This document shows, one piece after another, positions 35,436 through 47,442 of a stretch of DNA of 64,000 bases (position 1 is the first letter of the stretch; the number at the start of each line of letters is the position of its first letter). The notes below the pieces were generated by a model, which was given only the letters and a program-made list of their open reading frames with translations, was not told where the DNA came from and did not search any database. The stretch spans positions 20,917,336-20,981,335 of the forward strand of contig CM070722.1 of NCBI GenBank assembly GCA_036346275.1, in the 5' to 3' direction. This stretch comes from Otatea glauca. Its lineage: Eukaryota; Streptophyta; Magnoliopsida; Poales; Poaceae. Made by a program: the position numbers and the translations under genes.

Positions 35436-36880
35436 TTAGAAGAAATCAGGAAATTCTTTACGAAGATGATCTTCACGTTCCCACGTTGCTTCGTCTTCTG
35501 TATGATAACTCCATTGAACCTTCAACATTTTGATAGTCTTGTTCCTTGTCTGACATTCCGCTTCTTCCAGAACACGAATTGGATGTTCTCGATATGAAAG
35601 GTCTGGTTGAAGATCGATATTCTCCAGGTTGGTCAACTCGGAGGGAACACGAAGACATTTCTTGAGTTGCGACAAATGAAAGACATTATGAACCTCTGAC
35701 AATTGAGGTGGCAGTTCTAATTTATATGCCATCTCGCCCATCTTCTCGAGGATTCGGAAAGGTCCAATATATCGTGGAGCTAACTTGCCACGAATTTGGA
35801 AACGACGAACTCCACGAAGAGGAGAAACCTTCAAATAGACATGATCGCCAATCTCGAAGCTAAGTTCACGTCGACGGTTGTCGGCGTAACTCTTTTGACG
35901 AGATTGCGCTTCTTTTAGACGGCTTCTGATCACGTCTACTTGCTCTTGCGCCTCTGAATAAGATCTGGACCAAAGAATTTTCTTTCACCAACCGGACCAA
36001 AAGAGAGGAGTTACGCATTTCCTTCCATACGGGGCTTCAAAGGAGACATTTGAAGACTGGATTGGAAGTCTGTTGTTGTAAGAAAATTCAGCAAATGCCA
36101 AGCTTTTCTCCCAATTAGAGCCATATGATAGCACACGGGCTCTCAACAAATCTTCGAATTTGATTTATCCTTCGGTTTGCCCATCCGTGCAGGGGTGATA
36201 AGGCATTACGAAATTCACTTAGTCCCTAGAAGATTGTGCAAACTTTCCTAATCGAAGTAAATTGAGATCCTCGATGCGAAACAATGGTCTTGTAACACCA
36301 TGCAAGCGCACAATGTTATTCAGATAGAGTTCTGGAAGCTCTTCTCCTCGATTGGTGACTTTCACTGGGATAAAATGCGCCACCTTGGTTAATCGATCAA
36401 CGATAACCCAGATAGAATCATGACCTTTTCTAGTCTTTGGTAGACCAGTGATGAAATCCATACTGATATCGTCCCACTTCCATTCTGGAATCTTCAAAGG
36501 TTGCAAAAGTCCAGCAGGACGTTGATGCTCGGCTTTAACACGCTGACACACATCGCAAATAGCAACGTATGCAGCAATGTCTTTCTTCATACCGGGCCAC
36601 CAATATTCCTGACGGAGATCTTGGTACATTTTCGTACTTCCAGGATGGATTGAGAGAGGGGACTCATGAGCTTCTTTAAGGATTAAGTCCTTAAGCTCAG
36701 GGTCATTGGGAACATAGATTCGATTCTTGAACACGAGCACTTCATCTGAATCTTCATGGAATTCGGATTCGGCTCCATTCCTCAACTCTTCACGAATTTT
36801 TATGATAGATTCATCTTTGAGTTGAGCAGCTTTAATTTGAGATTTTAAGGTTGGTTGCACTTCGAGCAAAGGAAACAAGC
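35436..36880 (-). pseudogene. pol: Chromovirus integrase with C-terminal chromodomain, degenerate
   Basis: Frame starting near 36,865 carries the H-H-C-C zinc-binding region (HESPLSIHPGSTKMY, YWWPGMKKDI, CDVCQRVK) and the first catalytic aspartate (WDDISMDFITGLP). At the second aspartate the frame shifts and the codon reads histidine (SHRGSQFTS). After a decayed stretch, 35,436-35,933 is open for 165 codons: DNRRRELSFEIGDHVYLKVSP is in the GPY/F-type C-terminal domain, and the last 55 residues (YREHPIRVLEEAE, VQWSYHTEDEATWERED) are a chromodomain, which in this lineage targets insertion to methylated-histone chromatin. Confidence 0.9.
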
Positions 36881-36882
36881 CG

Positions 36883-37693
36883 ATGCACAATGAGGAGTCA
36901 AGTAGGGATCGGCGAGTTGATATTCAGTCAACTTCGGGTGGTAATCAGACATTGAAAATTACGAACGGTTCATTACAAATAGAAGCCGATCATGAAGACA
37001 AAAATTCAAGGACCATTAAACCCAAGGGAGACCCGCAAGTTGGCAGATGGTATCAAGCGAAAAAATCTTCGCCAAAACAACCAGCAAGAAGGCCGGGGCT
37101 GACGTTTTCTCTATTGATGGAGAAGTATGAAAGAATGAATAACCGACCGCAATACTCTCCTCGTCAGTCAGATAACCTATATCAGACTGAGAACGTAGAG
37201 AGAGCGCATCGGAGGTGTCCCTTTTGGCAATTTTGTTGGGAAAGGGGACTAGCATTGCCATCTCCATATAAATGCCCAATGGAACATTATCCCCAAGACG
37301 ATTGGCCTAGCCGATCGGTCAAAGATAGGTTGTCTGGGCCGATACGAGATCGTCCTAATAAAAGTTACAGGAGACCCGTTCACGAAAGAATCTCCAAGCC
37401 AAATCAGGTGTCGAACCAGGTTAAGACACAAGAGTCCAGTTCTGCTGATCGGGAAGATTTGGATGGTAAAATACGTAAGCCAATGGAACCCAAACCTAGG
37501 TGGTGTCCACCAGGTCTTAGCCGATCACAGCGCAAATGGTTGCAAAGGCTAAGAACTCAGGAGATCAGAGAGGCTGATGTAGAGAAACAGAGGGATCAAA
37601 CCTTCAATGAACTTCGGCCAATCAAAATCACTAAGAAAGAATGGAGGAAGAAAGACCAGGGTGAAGAAGATTTCGATTCAGCCGACGACTTAG
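36883..37693 (+). pseudogene. gag: Gypsy-A gag-protease linker region
   Basis: Open for about 270 codons, basic and disordered-looking, with landmarks RCPFWQFCWERGLALP, CPMEHYPQDDW, RWCPPGLSRSQRKWLQRLR and KITKKEWRKK, a region found between Gag and protease in RIRE2-like elements. It breaks off in SADDL at the CTTAG target site of Copia-A2 and resumes after it at 47,319. The last ten codons of the open frame are LTR sequence, not Gypsy. Confidence 0.8.
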
Positions 37694-39373
37694 TGAAAGA
37701 TCGAAATGGAGATCAGAGGGGGGGTGAATGATCTCAAATAAAATTTTCCCCACTCAAAGTACTCCAAACACTCTTCCAATAAAAATCTAAAGCACCCAAA
37801 TATTTTCATTCAAAATGGTGCTTCTCATATTCGCACACCCTCCAAAACCCAGAACAATTAGACAACTATGTGTACCCCTAGCTTGCATGGATAAAAACCA
37901 TGAATCATATGAGAGGTTTTTTAATGACAATCCTGGTTGTCAAGTGTCCAAACAAAAGAGGAATCAATTCAAAAGACTTCTTTTCTAAAAGAGATAAAGC
38001 TAAAATACCAAAGTCTCTTTTCAGGAAAGTTAAAGCAGATTTTCAAAAATTGTTCTCAGTTGGAATAGGTGGTTGGTGAGTTTTTGTTGTTCTAAAATCT
38101 TTGGGAATTTATGTCCCTGTGAGCAATAGAGTCGTGAAACACTCCACCAAAAATCACCTCATAAATCTTTGTAGAATAAGAATGAAAAATCAAGCAATAC
38201 AGAAGGTTAGGAACTTCGACCAGAAAGTTTGAGGCTCGGTTTTCACTTCATAGCTCTCAAACGGTGCAACCAGTGGACTCAAGAAATTTTATACAGATGT
38301 ATATATGAGTACTGCACCTTATCCAAAAAGAATCACTTAAAAATGAGTTTATATATTTTTAGAAAAATCAAATACTGACTTCTGCGTGAAGAACAAGTTC
38401 TGGACAGATTTGCAAATTGATAAAAAAATTTGATCTCTAGTCTATCTAAGGGTGTAAGAAAGATGTAAAACCAAATGAATACCCTTAAGACATCCTAGAA
38501 GAACAGCATTTAGAAGGAAGGGAGGCAAATCCAAATTGCAAGAATGTAAGTGCTGAATTTAATTGCGGAATTTAAGTGCATAATGTAAATTGCGTAATTT
38601 AAATGCGTAATGTAAATGCACAAAGAAAAGAAATGATTTGAGAAAACATTTCATTTCTGGAAGGAGAGATTACAAAGCCTCACATTCAAGTGGGCAAAGC
38701 TCAAAGGAGCATCAAAAACCTCAAAACCTTCAAGGGAAGGAGACAACCCCTCCACCCCTATTTATACTACTCTCGGGCTACCTACCACCCTTGGATGAGT
38801 CCCTCAACCCTAGAGTACTCATCTAAGGGCTAGGATTAACCCACACACACAGCCATGCAAGGGCTAACCCAAAACACACACACATAGCGCGTTTTCTTGC
38901 ACGGTTTTCAAAGCATACTACCTATACCCGCTAACCTATCAACTAGACCTCAATCCGACGGCCCTCATTAATCCACGCGGCATCTAGCTAGCATCATCTC
39001 CTTTCCTTATCTTCTTGACCTGCCCGGACTCCATCTCCGATCATCTTCCGGTGATCTCCCAACCGTCTGGACCTCCGACACTCCTCGCCTAGTCCCGGTC
39101 ATCCTCCGCCTCACCATGACCTAGCACCGTCGCCCTGCAACCATCAAAGACAAGGAAACACATCACATAGCAATGCCCACAATGATATGTAATAAACTCA
39201 TCCAACTCATCACTACCGCACCCATACGGCCGGTATTATCACTCTTGGCAGAGACAACTCAAATTGCTTCATTTTGAAAATCAATCCAAATCAAACTCAA
39301 ACTTGAGCACACCTTGCTCAAATAAAGTCAAATACTCATCACAAACATGGATGGACCTCCACATGGTCCTTCA
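37694..39373 (-). repeat. Copia-A2 3' LTR
   Basis: TGAAAGATC to GGTCCTTCA in plus coordinates. TATAAATA box on minus at 38,759-38,766. Followed by the purine tract TCAAGGAGGAGAT (minus) at 39,374-39,386. Confidence 0.95.
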
Positions 39374-41317
39374 ATCTCCTCCTTGATGAGTATATTGACA
39401 AACAACACAAAAGGCATAAATTTGAGTTTGAATGAGAGAAGAAGAAAATAATTTGATTGCAAAGCCAAACTTGGTCCAGAGAGAAAGATATAAAATCATG
39501 ACCAAGTTGGCAGAAAGAATTTAGAGAAAGACCATGAAAAGAGCAAGTTTTCCACAAAAGCTCTAAAAACCAATCGTAAGTGCCAAATGTGATTATGATC
39601 CATAAAAAAATAGCAAAGATTTACAAAGATCATAAGAACCAACAAGCTTTCACATTTTTATCTCTCTCTCTCTTTTTTAATGATGCCTTTTCTACATTTT
39701 CTCCCCCTTTTGGCAATATAAGCATCAAAATGGAATTTTGTACCTCTTTTTATGTATGCTAGAAATGCAATCGAATGAGCTTTGAAGATTATCCAATTGA
39801 TCAAAATGGAAGGATATTACACCAAGCTTGTCAATTTCAGAAGATGACTAAACTAAGACATGTCCAAGCAAATACGAGCTTAGTTTTGAATATATCATTT
39901 TTAGCAAGATTTGACAAGTGCAATACTTAGCTTTAGTTTCAAAAATGGAAGAATAGCCACTCTAAGGATCAAAAGAAAAACCTAGAGTTCAACCTACTCA
40001 ACACTTTGGGGAATCTAGAAGAGCATACAAGGTCCTTCGGGCTCATTTATCACTTATTGCAAATTTTGATTCATCATCATACAAGACATAGCGGGGTGCA
40101 AATGTTTGACATTATTTGCATTCTTTACCCACATATGTCTTTGTTTTTAATTTATTTTCATTTTCTTTTGACAACCAATTCACTCAAGCCGTATTCGACC
40201 ATCTCAAGATGAACTCTTAAGAGGACGGTCTAGGTTAAACACGATGTATTCCAAGTTCATCCCAAGTGCAATGGGAAGCGGTCTTGTGAATACAAGGTGT
40301 TGAGTCGTATGTGCACAAGAAGAGTCAATTTTGTTTAATTTTCATTTTTAGGACAATGATTTATGAGCAATTGAAGGACTCTAGCATGGATCAAACTAGT
40401 TTCACCCAAGTTGCTATAGAGACTCTAGAGAACTCCAAAATTTCTCAAATTATGGCACAAACCTCTAGAGAAGAAACCTAGCAAGTAAAAGCAACAAGTT
40501 TCATCAAGTTTTTTATTTAAGGCTTATTTCATTTTTTTTAGCTTAGCAAGTTAAATGAACTTGGACATATCTAAGCTAGTGATTTCCTCCATATGATGTA
40601 GCATGGTGTATAGCATGAAGAAGAAATCAATTGCATAATAGACAAAGCTCATTAAACAGGAAATGCAGTCTATATGCAATGCACGAACAGATTCCCAAAC
40701 TCCCCCTCAACAAATGAATCAATTTTAAGCTCAAATCTGGTTAAAGTTGAGTTATTATCAAGATTAACACAAAGAAAACACGAATGAACTCAATAATAAC
40801 CAGAAAAACAGAATGAGGAGAAGAAGTCAAGAAACTGCAAAACTGGATGGTTATTGAGTATAGATAAGATAGAAGAGACTCACTACGGCTCAGACTCGCT
40901 CTTATCTTCCCCATAGACTGACATAGGGAAGCTTACTCTAGATCCCAACTAAGGAGTGCACACAGACCCTGTCTACCCAGGAGGCCCAATACCAGCTAGA
41001 CTTATAAGACAGTGAGGGAACTCAACCTAGAGAGAAGAGAGAACAGCTAATCACGCATGATAGCAACCTAAAGCACAAGATAAGAGGTCCATGCAAGGCA
41101 TGCCAGAAGTCTAAGTGAGTGAACTCAACTCAAAAAAACAAGCCCAAAGTCACCCAGAAGAAACACAAAGAAAAGAAATGCTGGAAGAAAACATATAATA
41201 CATAATATACAAACCAGCTCCCCCTCTCGAAAGGCCGTAAGGGCTCACGACTCCAAGCTCACTCCTCAAGGAAACAAATCTGGAGCTATCCAAAGGCTTG
41301 GTGAAGATATCAGCTAA
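39374..41317 (-). other. Copia-A2 3' non-coding region
   Basis: Between RNase H and 3' LTR; matches 1,376-2,833 of Copia-A1. No reading frame of note, hence no envelope-like gene. Purine tracts on the minus strand at 39,374-39,386, about 39,700 (CTCCCCCTTTT on plus) and 40,701-40,709. Confidence 0.75.
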
Positions 41318-41930
41318 CTAAAGGTCACTCTCTACGAACTGAAGTGCGATATCTCCCTTCTCCACATGGTCTCTAAGGAAGTGATATCTAATATCAATGT
41401 GCTTGGTCCGGGAATGTTGCACTGGGTTTTTAGCAATGCAAATAGCTGAAGTGTTATCACAGAAGAGTGGCACACTCTCTATCTCTAACCCATAGTCCCG
41501 TAAGGTCGATCTCATCCAGAGCACCTGGCTACAGCAACTGGCTGCAGCAACATATTCGGCCTCAGCGGTGGACTGTGCAACCCCAAACTGCTTCCTAGAT
41601 GACCAAGAAACAAGAGAAGTGCCAATGAATTGGCAAGTGCCAGAAGTGCTCTTCCTATCTATCTCTGACCCGACAAAGTCGGCATCGGAAAAGGCTCTAA
41701 GAGATAGACAAGAAGAAGAAGAGTACCAAATACCATAATCAGTGGTAGCACGAAGGTACCTGAAGATGCGCTTGACCGCCTGGCGGTGAGATGCGCGAGG
41801 AGAAGCTTGAAATCGAGCGCACAGACACACAGCGAAATGTATGTCCGACCTCGAAGCACTGAGGTATAGGAGAGAGCCAATCATGCTCCGAAACTCCTTC
41901 TGATCAGCAGGCTCACCATCCAAAGTAGGA
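41318..41930 (-). pseudogene. pol: RT end and RNase H of Copia-A2
   Basis: From EPADQKEFRSMIGSLLYLSASRSD through an RNase H domain with its expected acidic residues: AFSDADFVG, STAEAEYVAAAS and PLFCDNTSAICIAKNP, then RTKHIDIRYHF. A stop follows ESDL, just before the usual DIFTKPL end. The first 20 residues of this open frame are out-of-phase integrase, which marks the deletion joint; the RT palm with YVDD is absent. Confidence 0.85.
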
Positions 41931-42556
41931 ATTCTTGAACTCCGTGCCATTATCACTACGTATAGCTCGTAATGCACTTGGGAGCTCAACCGATAACCTA
42001 CTGACTAAACCCCTGAAGTGAGAAAAAGTCTCATCCTTCGAGGCCATGAAAAACACCCAAGAATCCCTCGAAAAATCATCAACAATGACAAGAACATACC
42101 ACTTCCCACCACTGACTGCACTCTAGCTGGACCAATAGTGTCCATATGTAAAAGCTGTCCTGGTGCATCAGTCATCACTACGGTGACTGGAGGATGAGAA
42201 GCAGTAACCATCTTGCCATGTCGGTAAGGAGAGCAAACTAAGTCTTTGACCATCTTGAGTTTGGGCAAACCCCGAATGAGATCGTGGCTGCTAACTCGGG
42301 CAAATGATCAAAACCAATGTGACCAAGTCTCCTATGCCAGAAGGAGAGATCACGGGACTCAGAAGCAATCAAACATCGAAAAGAGTATCCAGAAAAAGCA
42401 GAAAAATCAGCACGAAAGACTCTCCCAAATCTAGAAATCCATAAACTAACCCTCCCGATGAATCAAGGATTCTCTGGGCATTACTCTTGAAGCTTACCTC
42501 GAAAGAGTCATCGATAAGCTGAGAAACAGAGAGCAGATTGTATTGCAGCTTACTTA
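41931..42556 (-). pseudogene. pol: Integrase N-terminal half and GAG-pre-integrase of Copia-A2
   Basis: 42,005-42,268 encodes MVKDLVCSPYRHGKM and LLHMDTIGPARVQS with the first catalytic aspartate intact. RSDNGTEFKNSYF, with the second aspartate, is readable just left of it in another frame and ends at the deletion joint, so the catalytic glutamate is lost. 42,290-42,540 is the GAG-pre-integrase part in several frames. Confidence 0.8.
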
Positions 42557-42838
42557 CTAAGGCAACATCTTTAAGAATGAAATTTTAGTTAATGCAGATG
42601 GTACCTTTAGCAATGACTCTACCTGAAAAGCATCCCCGAAAGTGATCAACTCATCACCCGGGGCTCGGACTAGGGAAGAGAACCATCGAGAATCTCCGAT
42701 CATATGACGAGAACAACCGGAGTCGACAATCCAAACATCTCCCTTCCCCATCCGACGAACCTGATCAAGACATAAGAGATAAAGATGACTCAATACTGGG
42801 ATAGAGTGAAGACTTGGGAACCCAATACTGAACCACAC
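42557..42838 (-). pseudogene. pol: Aspartic protease of Copia-A2
   Basis: Polyprotein-processing protease. GDVWIVDSGCSRHMIGDSRW carries the DSG active site, followed by SLVRAPGDELITFGDA. The domain is the right length here, but the surrounding frames are shifted, so it is not part of a continuous polyprotein. Confidence 0.85.
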
Positions 42839-43166
42839 GACGCCTTAGAGTACCAGCCACAGAAGAAGACTAGACTTGAGTGTCTCTCTGTCGTTTAACC
42901 TTAACATGATCAGTAGCAACTCTAGTAGATGATCTAGGAGCTGGAACTGGGTTAGCCCGCCGTGGTGCAAAAGCTAGACCATCCCAGTGAGGCTTCCTAA
43001 ATCTCCTACCAGAAAACACCTCACGCCGCTGACATCTACCTCGATGGGAAAAAGAGGAGTATCAAAACGACAGCGAAAAGACAGACTACGAACAGCTCCA
43101 AGACTAAAACTCGAAGAACCAAAGACGAAACCGAGTCTTAGGCGCTTTGCCCAAAACAGCGACTCT

Positions 43167-45567
43167 CTAACTTTGTCTAGAAGCAGTGTGTACCTTAGGA
43201 GCACTCAAAGTCTGGGGATGACCCTGAATACCCCTAAGAGCAGCAACATGCTCACGCTGAGTGATCTTGGCACGCCTGAAGCAGAAATCTACTAGGTGAC
43301 CATCCTTCTTACAGAAGGTGCATGTGTACTTCGCCTTGCTAGAGACAAAAGCAACAAGAGTAACACCCTTCTGGTCAAAAGTCCTATGGACAACCCCAGC
43401 AGACCTAAACACGGTGGTGCTCACTCTGGGAGCAACCACAATCTCACCACTCTTGGAGCCGCGCACAATGGTGGGAGGATGCGCCCGAGCGTGCTCCAAG
43501 GGATCAAATCCTAGACCTTGATTGAATCTACTAATCTTGGATTGGTCTAGAATAAGATTGAGCTTCTTCTTGCCTCCAACAAACTTCTCGAGAGTGCTCA
43601 TAAGATAATGGCAATCTCGAAAGAAAGAAGCACAAGAAGAACAGGGGAAGGAGAGGAAGAAGAAGAACCAGAAAGAGAAAGAGAAGATCTCTCAGCACGT
43701 GCTTTTTGTTCCCCTAGCACGGCTGCCTCAATCTTGAGGGCCTCACAAGAAACGCAAGGAGCATCTCTAATCCTAAGGGTTTGGTCTTTTAACTTCTTCC
43801 TAAGCTCGAGATGGATTTGATCCACATCATCCTTAACCCCAACACACAGCAGGCAACCAGTTTTTGACTTAACTAGTAAGTCCTTAGAAAGTTGATCACA
43901 CTTGACATTCAAAGCATCATTGTCAAGTTTTAGTTGCCTACAGCCCTCACATGAGTTGACTGTGTCCTTAGAAGCATGCAATTCAAGTTCATCATTTCTA
44001 GTAGAAAGCTTTCTAAGGTGTTCACTCATGGCAGCAATTTCGGCAAGCAATTTAGGGCAATTAGCACAAGAAGGAGTAGAGTGAGCATGAAGAAAACTAG
44101 CATCTAGTGGAATAGCATCAACAGAATTATCGCTAGCATTCTTCAACTTAAGACTATCTAATTCAGTCAACACATTATCATGCATAGTCCTTAAGTTCTC
44201 CAACTGCACAAGAATAGCATCACACAAAGAGCAATCATCAGTGACTCGGCAGGAAGAAGATCTAAGAGAAGCTAACTCCCGAGTCAAGGTACCTACTTCT
44301 TTCTCAATCTCCGTACACCTAGCTCTAGCTCTAGCATGAAATTTTCCTAGTTTACAGAAAGCTTCATTGAGCTGGTCATAGGAGGGTACCTCGTCCGAGT
44401 CGTTGTAGAGCTCGGAGTCGCTGATGCCGTTGGCGTCGGCCATGAAGCACATGCCGGAGAAGTCGTCGCCGCCCTTCTTCTCTTGCGGTTCATCCTCGCC
44501 CTCGTAGCTCCATGTCTCTGTGTCGGAGAGGTTGATGTCGTCAAGCACGGCGAGGACGCGGTGGAAGAGCTTCTTGTTCTTGGAGAAGTTGCGGTACTTC
44601 TTCTCACGCATCGGCTCACGAACTGGAGGCTTCTTGTTGCGGTTCTTGTCGATGTAGTCGTTCTTTGCCGAACCGTTGGCATCGTTCTTAGCCTTCTCCA
44701 GTTTGGGGCAGTTTGCTCGAATGTGGTTGGGGCCACCACACTCGAAACAGGTGATCATCCCACCTCTCTTCCTCTCTCTCACTCTCTTGTATGCATATGA
44801 AAATTTGCGAGCAAGAAGAGCAAGCTCATTTTCTGGAAATTTTTCTAGTTGGTCATTGCTTAGCTCGCAAAGGGCGGAGAGAGAGAAACCAACAGAAGAA
44901 TCAGAAAGAGAGGATCCAATGGGATCGGTGACCAAAGCCATCGACTGAGACTTCGTCTTCCGCGACACGACGTCGATCTCATGAGTCTTAAGGCAGGAAT
45001 AAAGCCCGTCAAGAGTCAAGGTCGACAGGTCAGTGTGTCCTTGATGGTGGTCACCTTCATCTCCCAAACGCGCAAATCGAGTGCGGTCAAGAAATGTCGA
45101 GCATTATCCGAGTCAGGGTATATACAACCAATTGCTCGAAGATCGCTCAAGATCTTGGTAAAACGACTGAAGCACTCATCAAGACTCTCACTAACGTGTT
45201 GTTCAAACTTGTTAAACTCACGCTTGAACTGGTCCTGCCTCACGGTCTTGATTTGAGTAGTGCCCTCATGGTAAGCATCGAGGGTCACCCAAATATCGTG
45301 AGCGGAACAAAGGTGAGAAATCCTATCATACTCACTGCGGCTAAGACCCTGTATGAGGATGTTCCTTGCCTTAGCGTTCGCCTCAACGTCAGCCATATTT
45401 TCGGCCGTGACGTTTTCATCAGCAGGAACCTCATACGGGAGTTTCACCTTCTACCATATCAGGAAGCCCTGGGCAGTGATGTATGACTCCATCCGCGATT
45501 TCCAAAACGAAAAATCAACTCCAGCAAAAATGGGAGGCTTGGTGGAATACTTGTCCATCGCCATGGC
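43167..45567 (-). pseudogene. gag: Gag of Copia-A2, one stop and frameshifts
   Basis: N-terminus MAMDKYSTKPPIFAG near 45,567; a TAG replaces a glutamine codon near 45,450. Frame 45,016-45,447 covers the gag domain (LDAYHEGTTQIKTVR). A one-base loss near 45,030 shifts to frame 43,598-45,067 (489 codons), which holds the first zinc knuckle (CFECGGPNHIRANC) and a long acidic, Leu-rich region with paired CXXC motifs. A further shift near 43,600 leads to 43,167-43,601 with the second knuckle (CTFCKKDGHLVDFC). Confidence 0.9.
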
Positions 45568-45605
45568 TCTTGAGACCGGTCAAGATCTATGGAAGAGCAA
45601 AACCG

Positions 45606-45617
45606 ACTCTGATACCA
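45606..45617 (-). other. Primer binding site of Copia-A2
   Basis: Minus strand TGGTATCAGAGT, initiator tRNA-Met complement with one mismatch at the last base, two bases inside the LTR edge. Confidence 0.85.
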
Positions 45618-45619
45618 AT

Positions 45620-47313
45620 TGAAAAATCGAAATGGCGATCAGAGGGGGGTGAATGACCCCAAATAAAATTTCCCCCAATCAAAGTACTCCAAACACTCTT
45701 GCAATAAAAATCTAAAGCACTCAAATATTTTCGTTCAAACTGGTGCTTCTCATATTCGCACACCCTCCAAAACCCACAACAATTAGACAACTATGTGTAC
45801 CCCTAACTTGCATGGATAAGAACCATGAATCATATGAGGGTTTTTTTTAATCACAATCCTGGTTGTCAAGAGTCCAAACAAAAGAGGAATCAATTCAAAA
45901 GACTTCTTTTCTAAAAGAGATAAAGTTAAAATACCAAAGTCTATTTTCAGAAAAGTTAAAGCAGATTTTCAGAAATTATCCTCAGTTGGAACAGGTGGTT
46001 GGTGAGTTTTTGTTGTTCTAAAATTTTTGGGAATTTATATCCCTGTGACTAGTAGAGTCATGAAACACTCCACCAAAAATTACCTCCGAAATATTTGTAG
46101 AATAAGAATGAAAAATCAAGCAATACAGAAGGTCAGGAACTTCGACCAGAAAGTTTGAGGCTCGGTTTTCACTTCATTGCTCTCAAAAGGTGCAACCAGT
46201 GGACTAAAGAAATTTTATAAAGATGTATATATGAGTCCTGCACCTTCTCCAAAAAGAATCACTTGAAAATGATTTTTATATATCTTTAGAAAAATCAAAT
46301 ACTGACTGCTGCGTGAAGAACAAGTTCTGGACAGATTTGCAAATTGATAAAAAACTTTATCTCTAGTCTATCCAAGGGTGTAAGAAAGATGTAAAACAAA
46401 TGAATACCCTTAAGACATCCTAGAAGAACAGCATTTAGAAGGAGGGGAGGCAAATCCAAATTGCATAAATGTAAATTGCAAGAATGTAAGTGCTGAATTT
46501 AATTGCGGAATTTAAGTGCATAATGTAAATTGTGTAGTTTAAATGTGTAATGTAAATGCACAAAGAAAATAAATGATTTGAGGAAACATTTCATTTCTAG
46601 ATGGAGAGGTTACAAAGCCTCACATTCATGTGGGCAAAGCTCAAAGGAGCATCAAAAACCTCAAAACCTTCAAGGGAAGGAGGCTACCCCTCCACCCCTA
46701 TTTATACTACTCTTGGGCCACCTACCGCCCTTGGATGAGTCCCTCAACCCTAGAGTACTCATCTAAGGGCTAGGATTAACCCACACAAACAGCCATGCAA
46801 GGGCTAACCCAAAACCCACACACATACCGGGTTTTCTTGCATGGTTTTCAAAGCATACTACCTAGACCCGCTAACCTATCAACTAGACCTCAATCCGACG
46901 GCCCTCATTGATCCACGCGGCATCTAGCTAGCATCATCTCCTTTCCTTGTCTTCTTGACTTGCCCGGACTCCGTCTCCGATCATCTTCCGGTGATTTCCC
47001 AACCGTCTGGACCTCCGACGCTCCTCGCCTAGTCCCGGTCATCCTCCGCCTCAGCATGACCTAGCACCGTCGCCCTGCAACCATCAAAGACAAGGAAACA
47101 CATCACATAGCAATGCCCACAATGATATGCAATAAACTCATCCAACTCATCATTACCGCACCCATACGACCGGTACTACCACTCCTGGCAGAGACAACTC
47201 AAATTGCTTCATTTTGAAAATCAATCCAAATCAAACTCAAACTTGAGCACACCTTGCTCAAATAAAGTCAAATACTCATCACAAACATGGATGGACCTCC
47301 ACATGGTCCTTCA
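45620..47313 (-). repeat. Copia-A2 5' LTR
   Basis: TGAAAAATC to GGTCCTTCA in plus coordinates; TATAAATA on minus at 46,699-46,706. Matches 37,694-39,373 end to end with a few short indels. Confidence 0.95.
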
Positions 47314-47442
47314 CTTAGATTCTCCCATGATTAGGGATGATACGCCTCCGATGGACATCAACATGGTATTTACATTGCCGGCTGAGTTCGGAATTAAAAT
47401 TGAATCGGCCAAAGAAACTTTTGCTCAATCATGTTTAGGCGC
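47314..47442 (+). pseudogene. pol: Gypsy-A polyprotein segment between two insertions
   Basis: Starts with the second CTTAG copy and encodes DSPMIRDDTPPMDINMVFTL and PAEFGIKIE up to LGA, the pre-protease region of Tat elements. It is cut at GGCGC by the solo LTR and continues at 49,004. Confidence 0.8.

Larger units (their letters stand above)
31230..36880 (-). mobile_element. 5'-truncated chromovirus (Tekay-like) inserted in Gypsy-A gag
   Basis: Minus-strand 3' LTR (31,230-35,389) and the last part of pol (integrase plus chromodomain). The 5' LTR, gag, PR and RT are missing. Homology to integrase starts at about 36,865 and Gypsy-A resumes by 36,883 with a small loss of its own sequence, so the insertion was followed by a deletion across its 5' side. 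No target duplication can therefore be shown; the left flank is GCTAT. Confidence 0.85.
37694..47313 (-). mobile_element. Copia-A2: Sirevirus-like Copia, both LTRs, internal 1.65-kb pol deletion
   Basis: 9,620 bp, flanked by a perfect CTTAG (37,689-37,693 and 47,314-47,318) inside the Gypsy-A linker. LTRs 37,694-39,373 and 45,620-47,313. Gag, protease, GAG-pre-integrase, start of integrase, end of RT and RNase H are present. Compared with Copia-A1 about 1.65 kb is missing between integrase and RT, joint near 41,930. Gag has a nonsense codon and a frameshift. I see about a dozen differences between the LTRs in their first 220 bp, so the insertion is younger than Gypsy-A. Confidence 0.95.
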
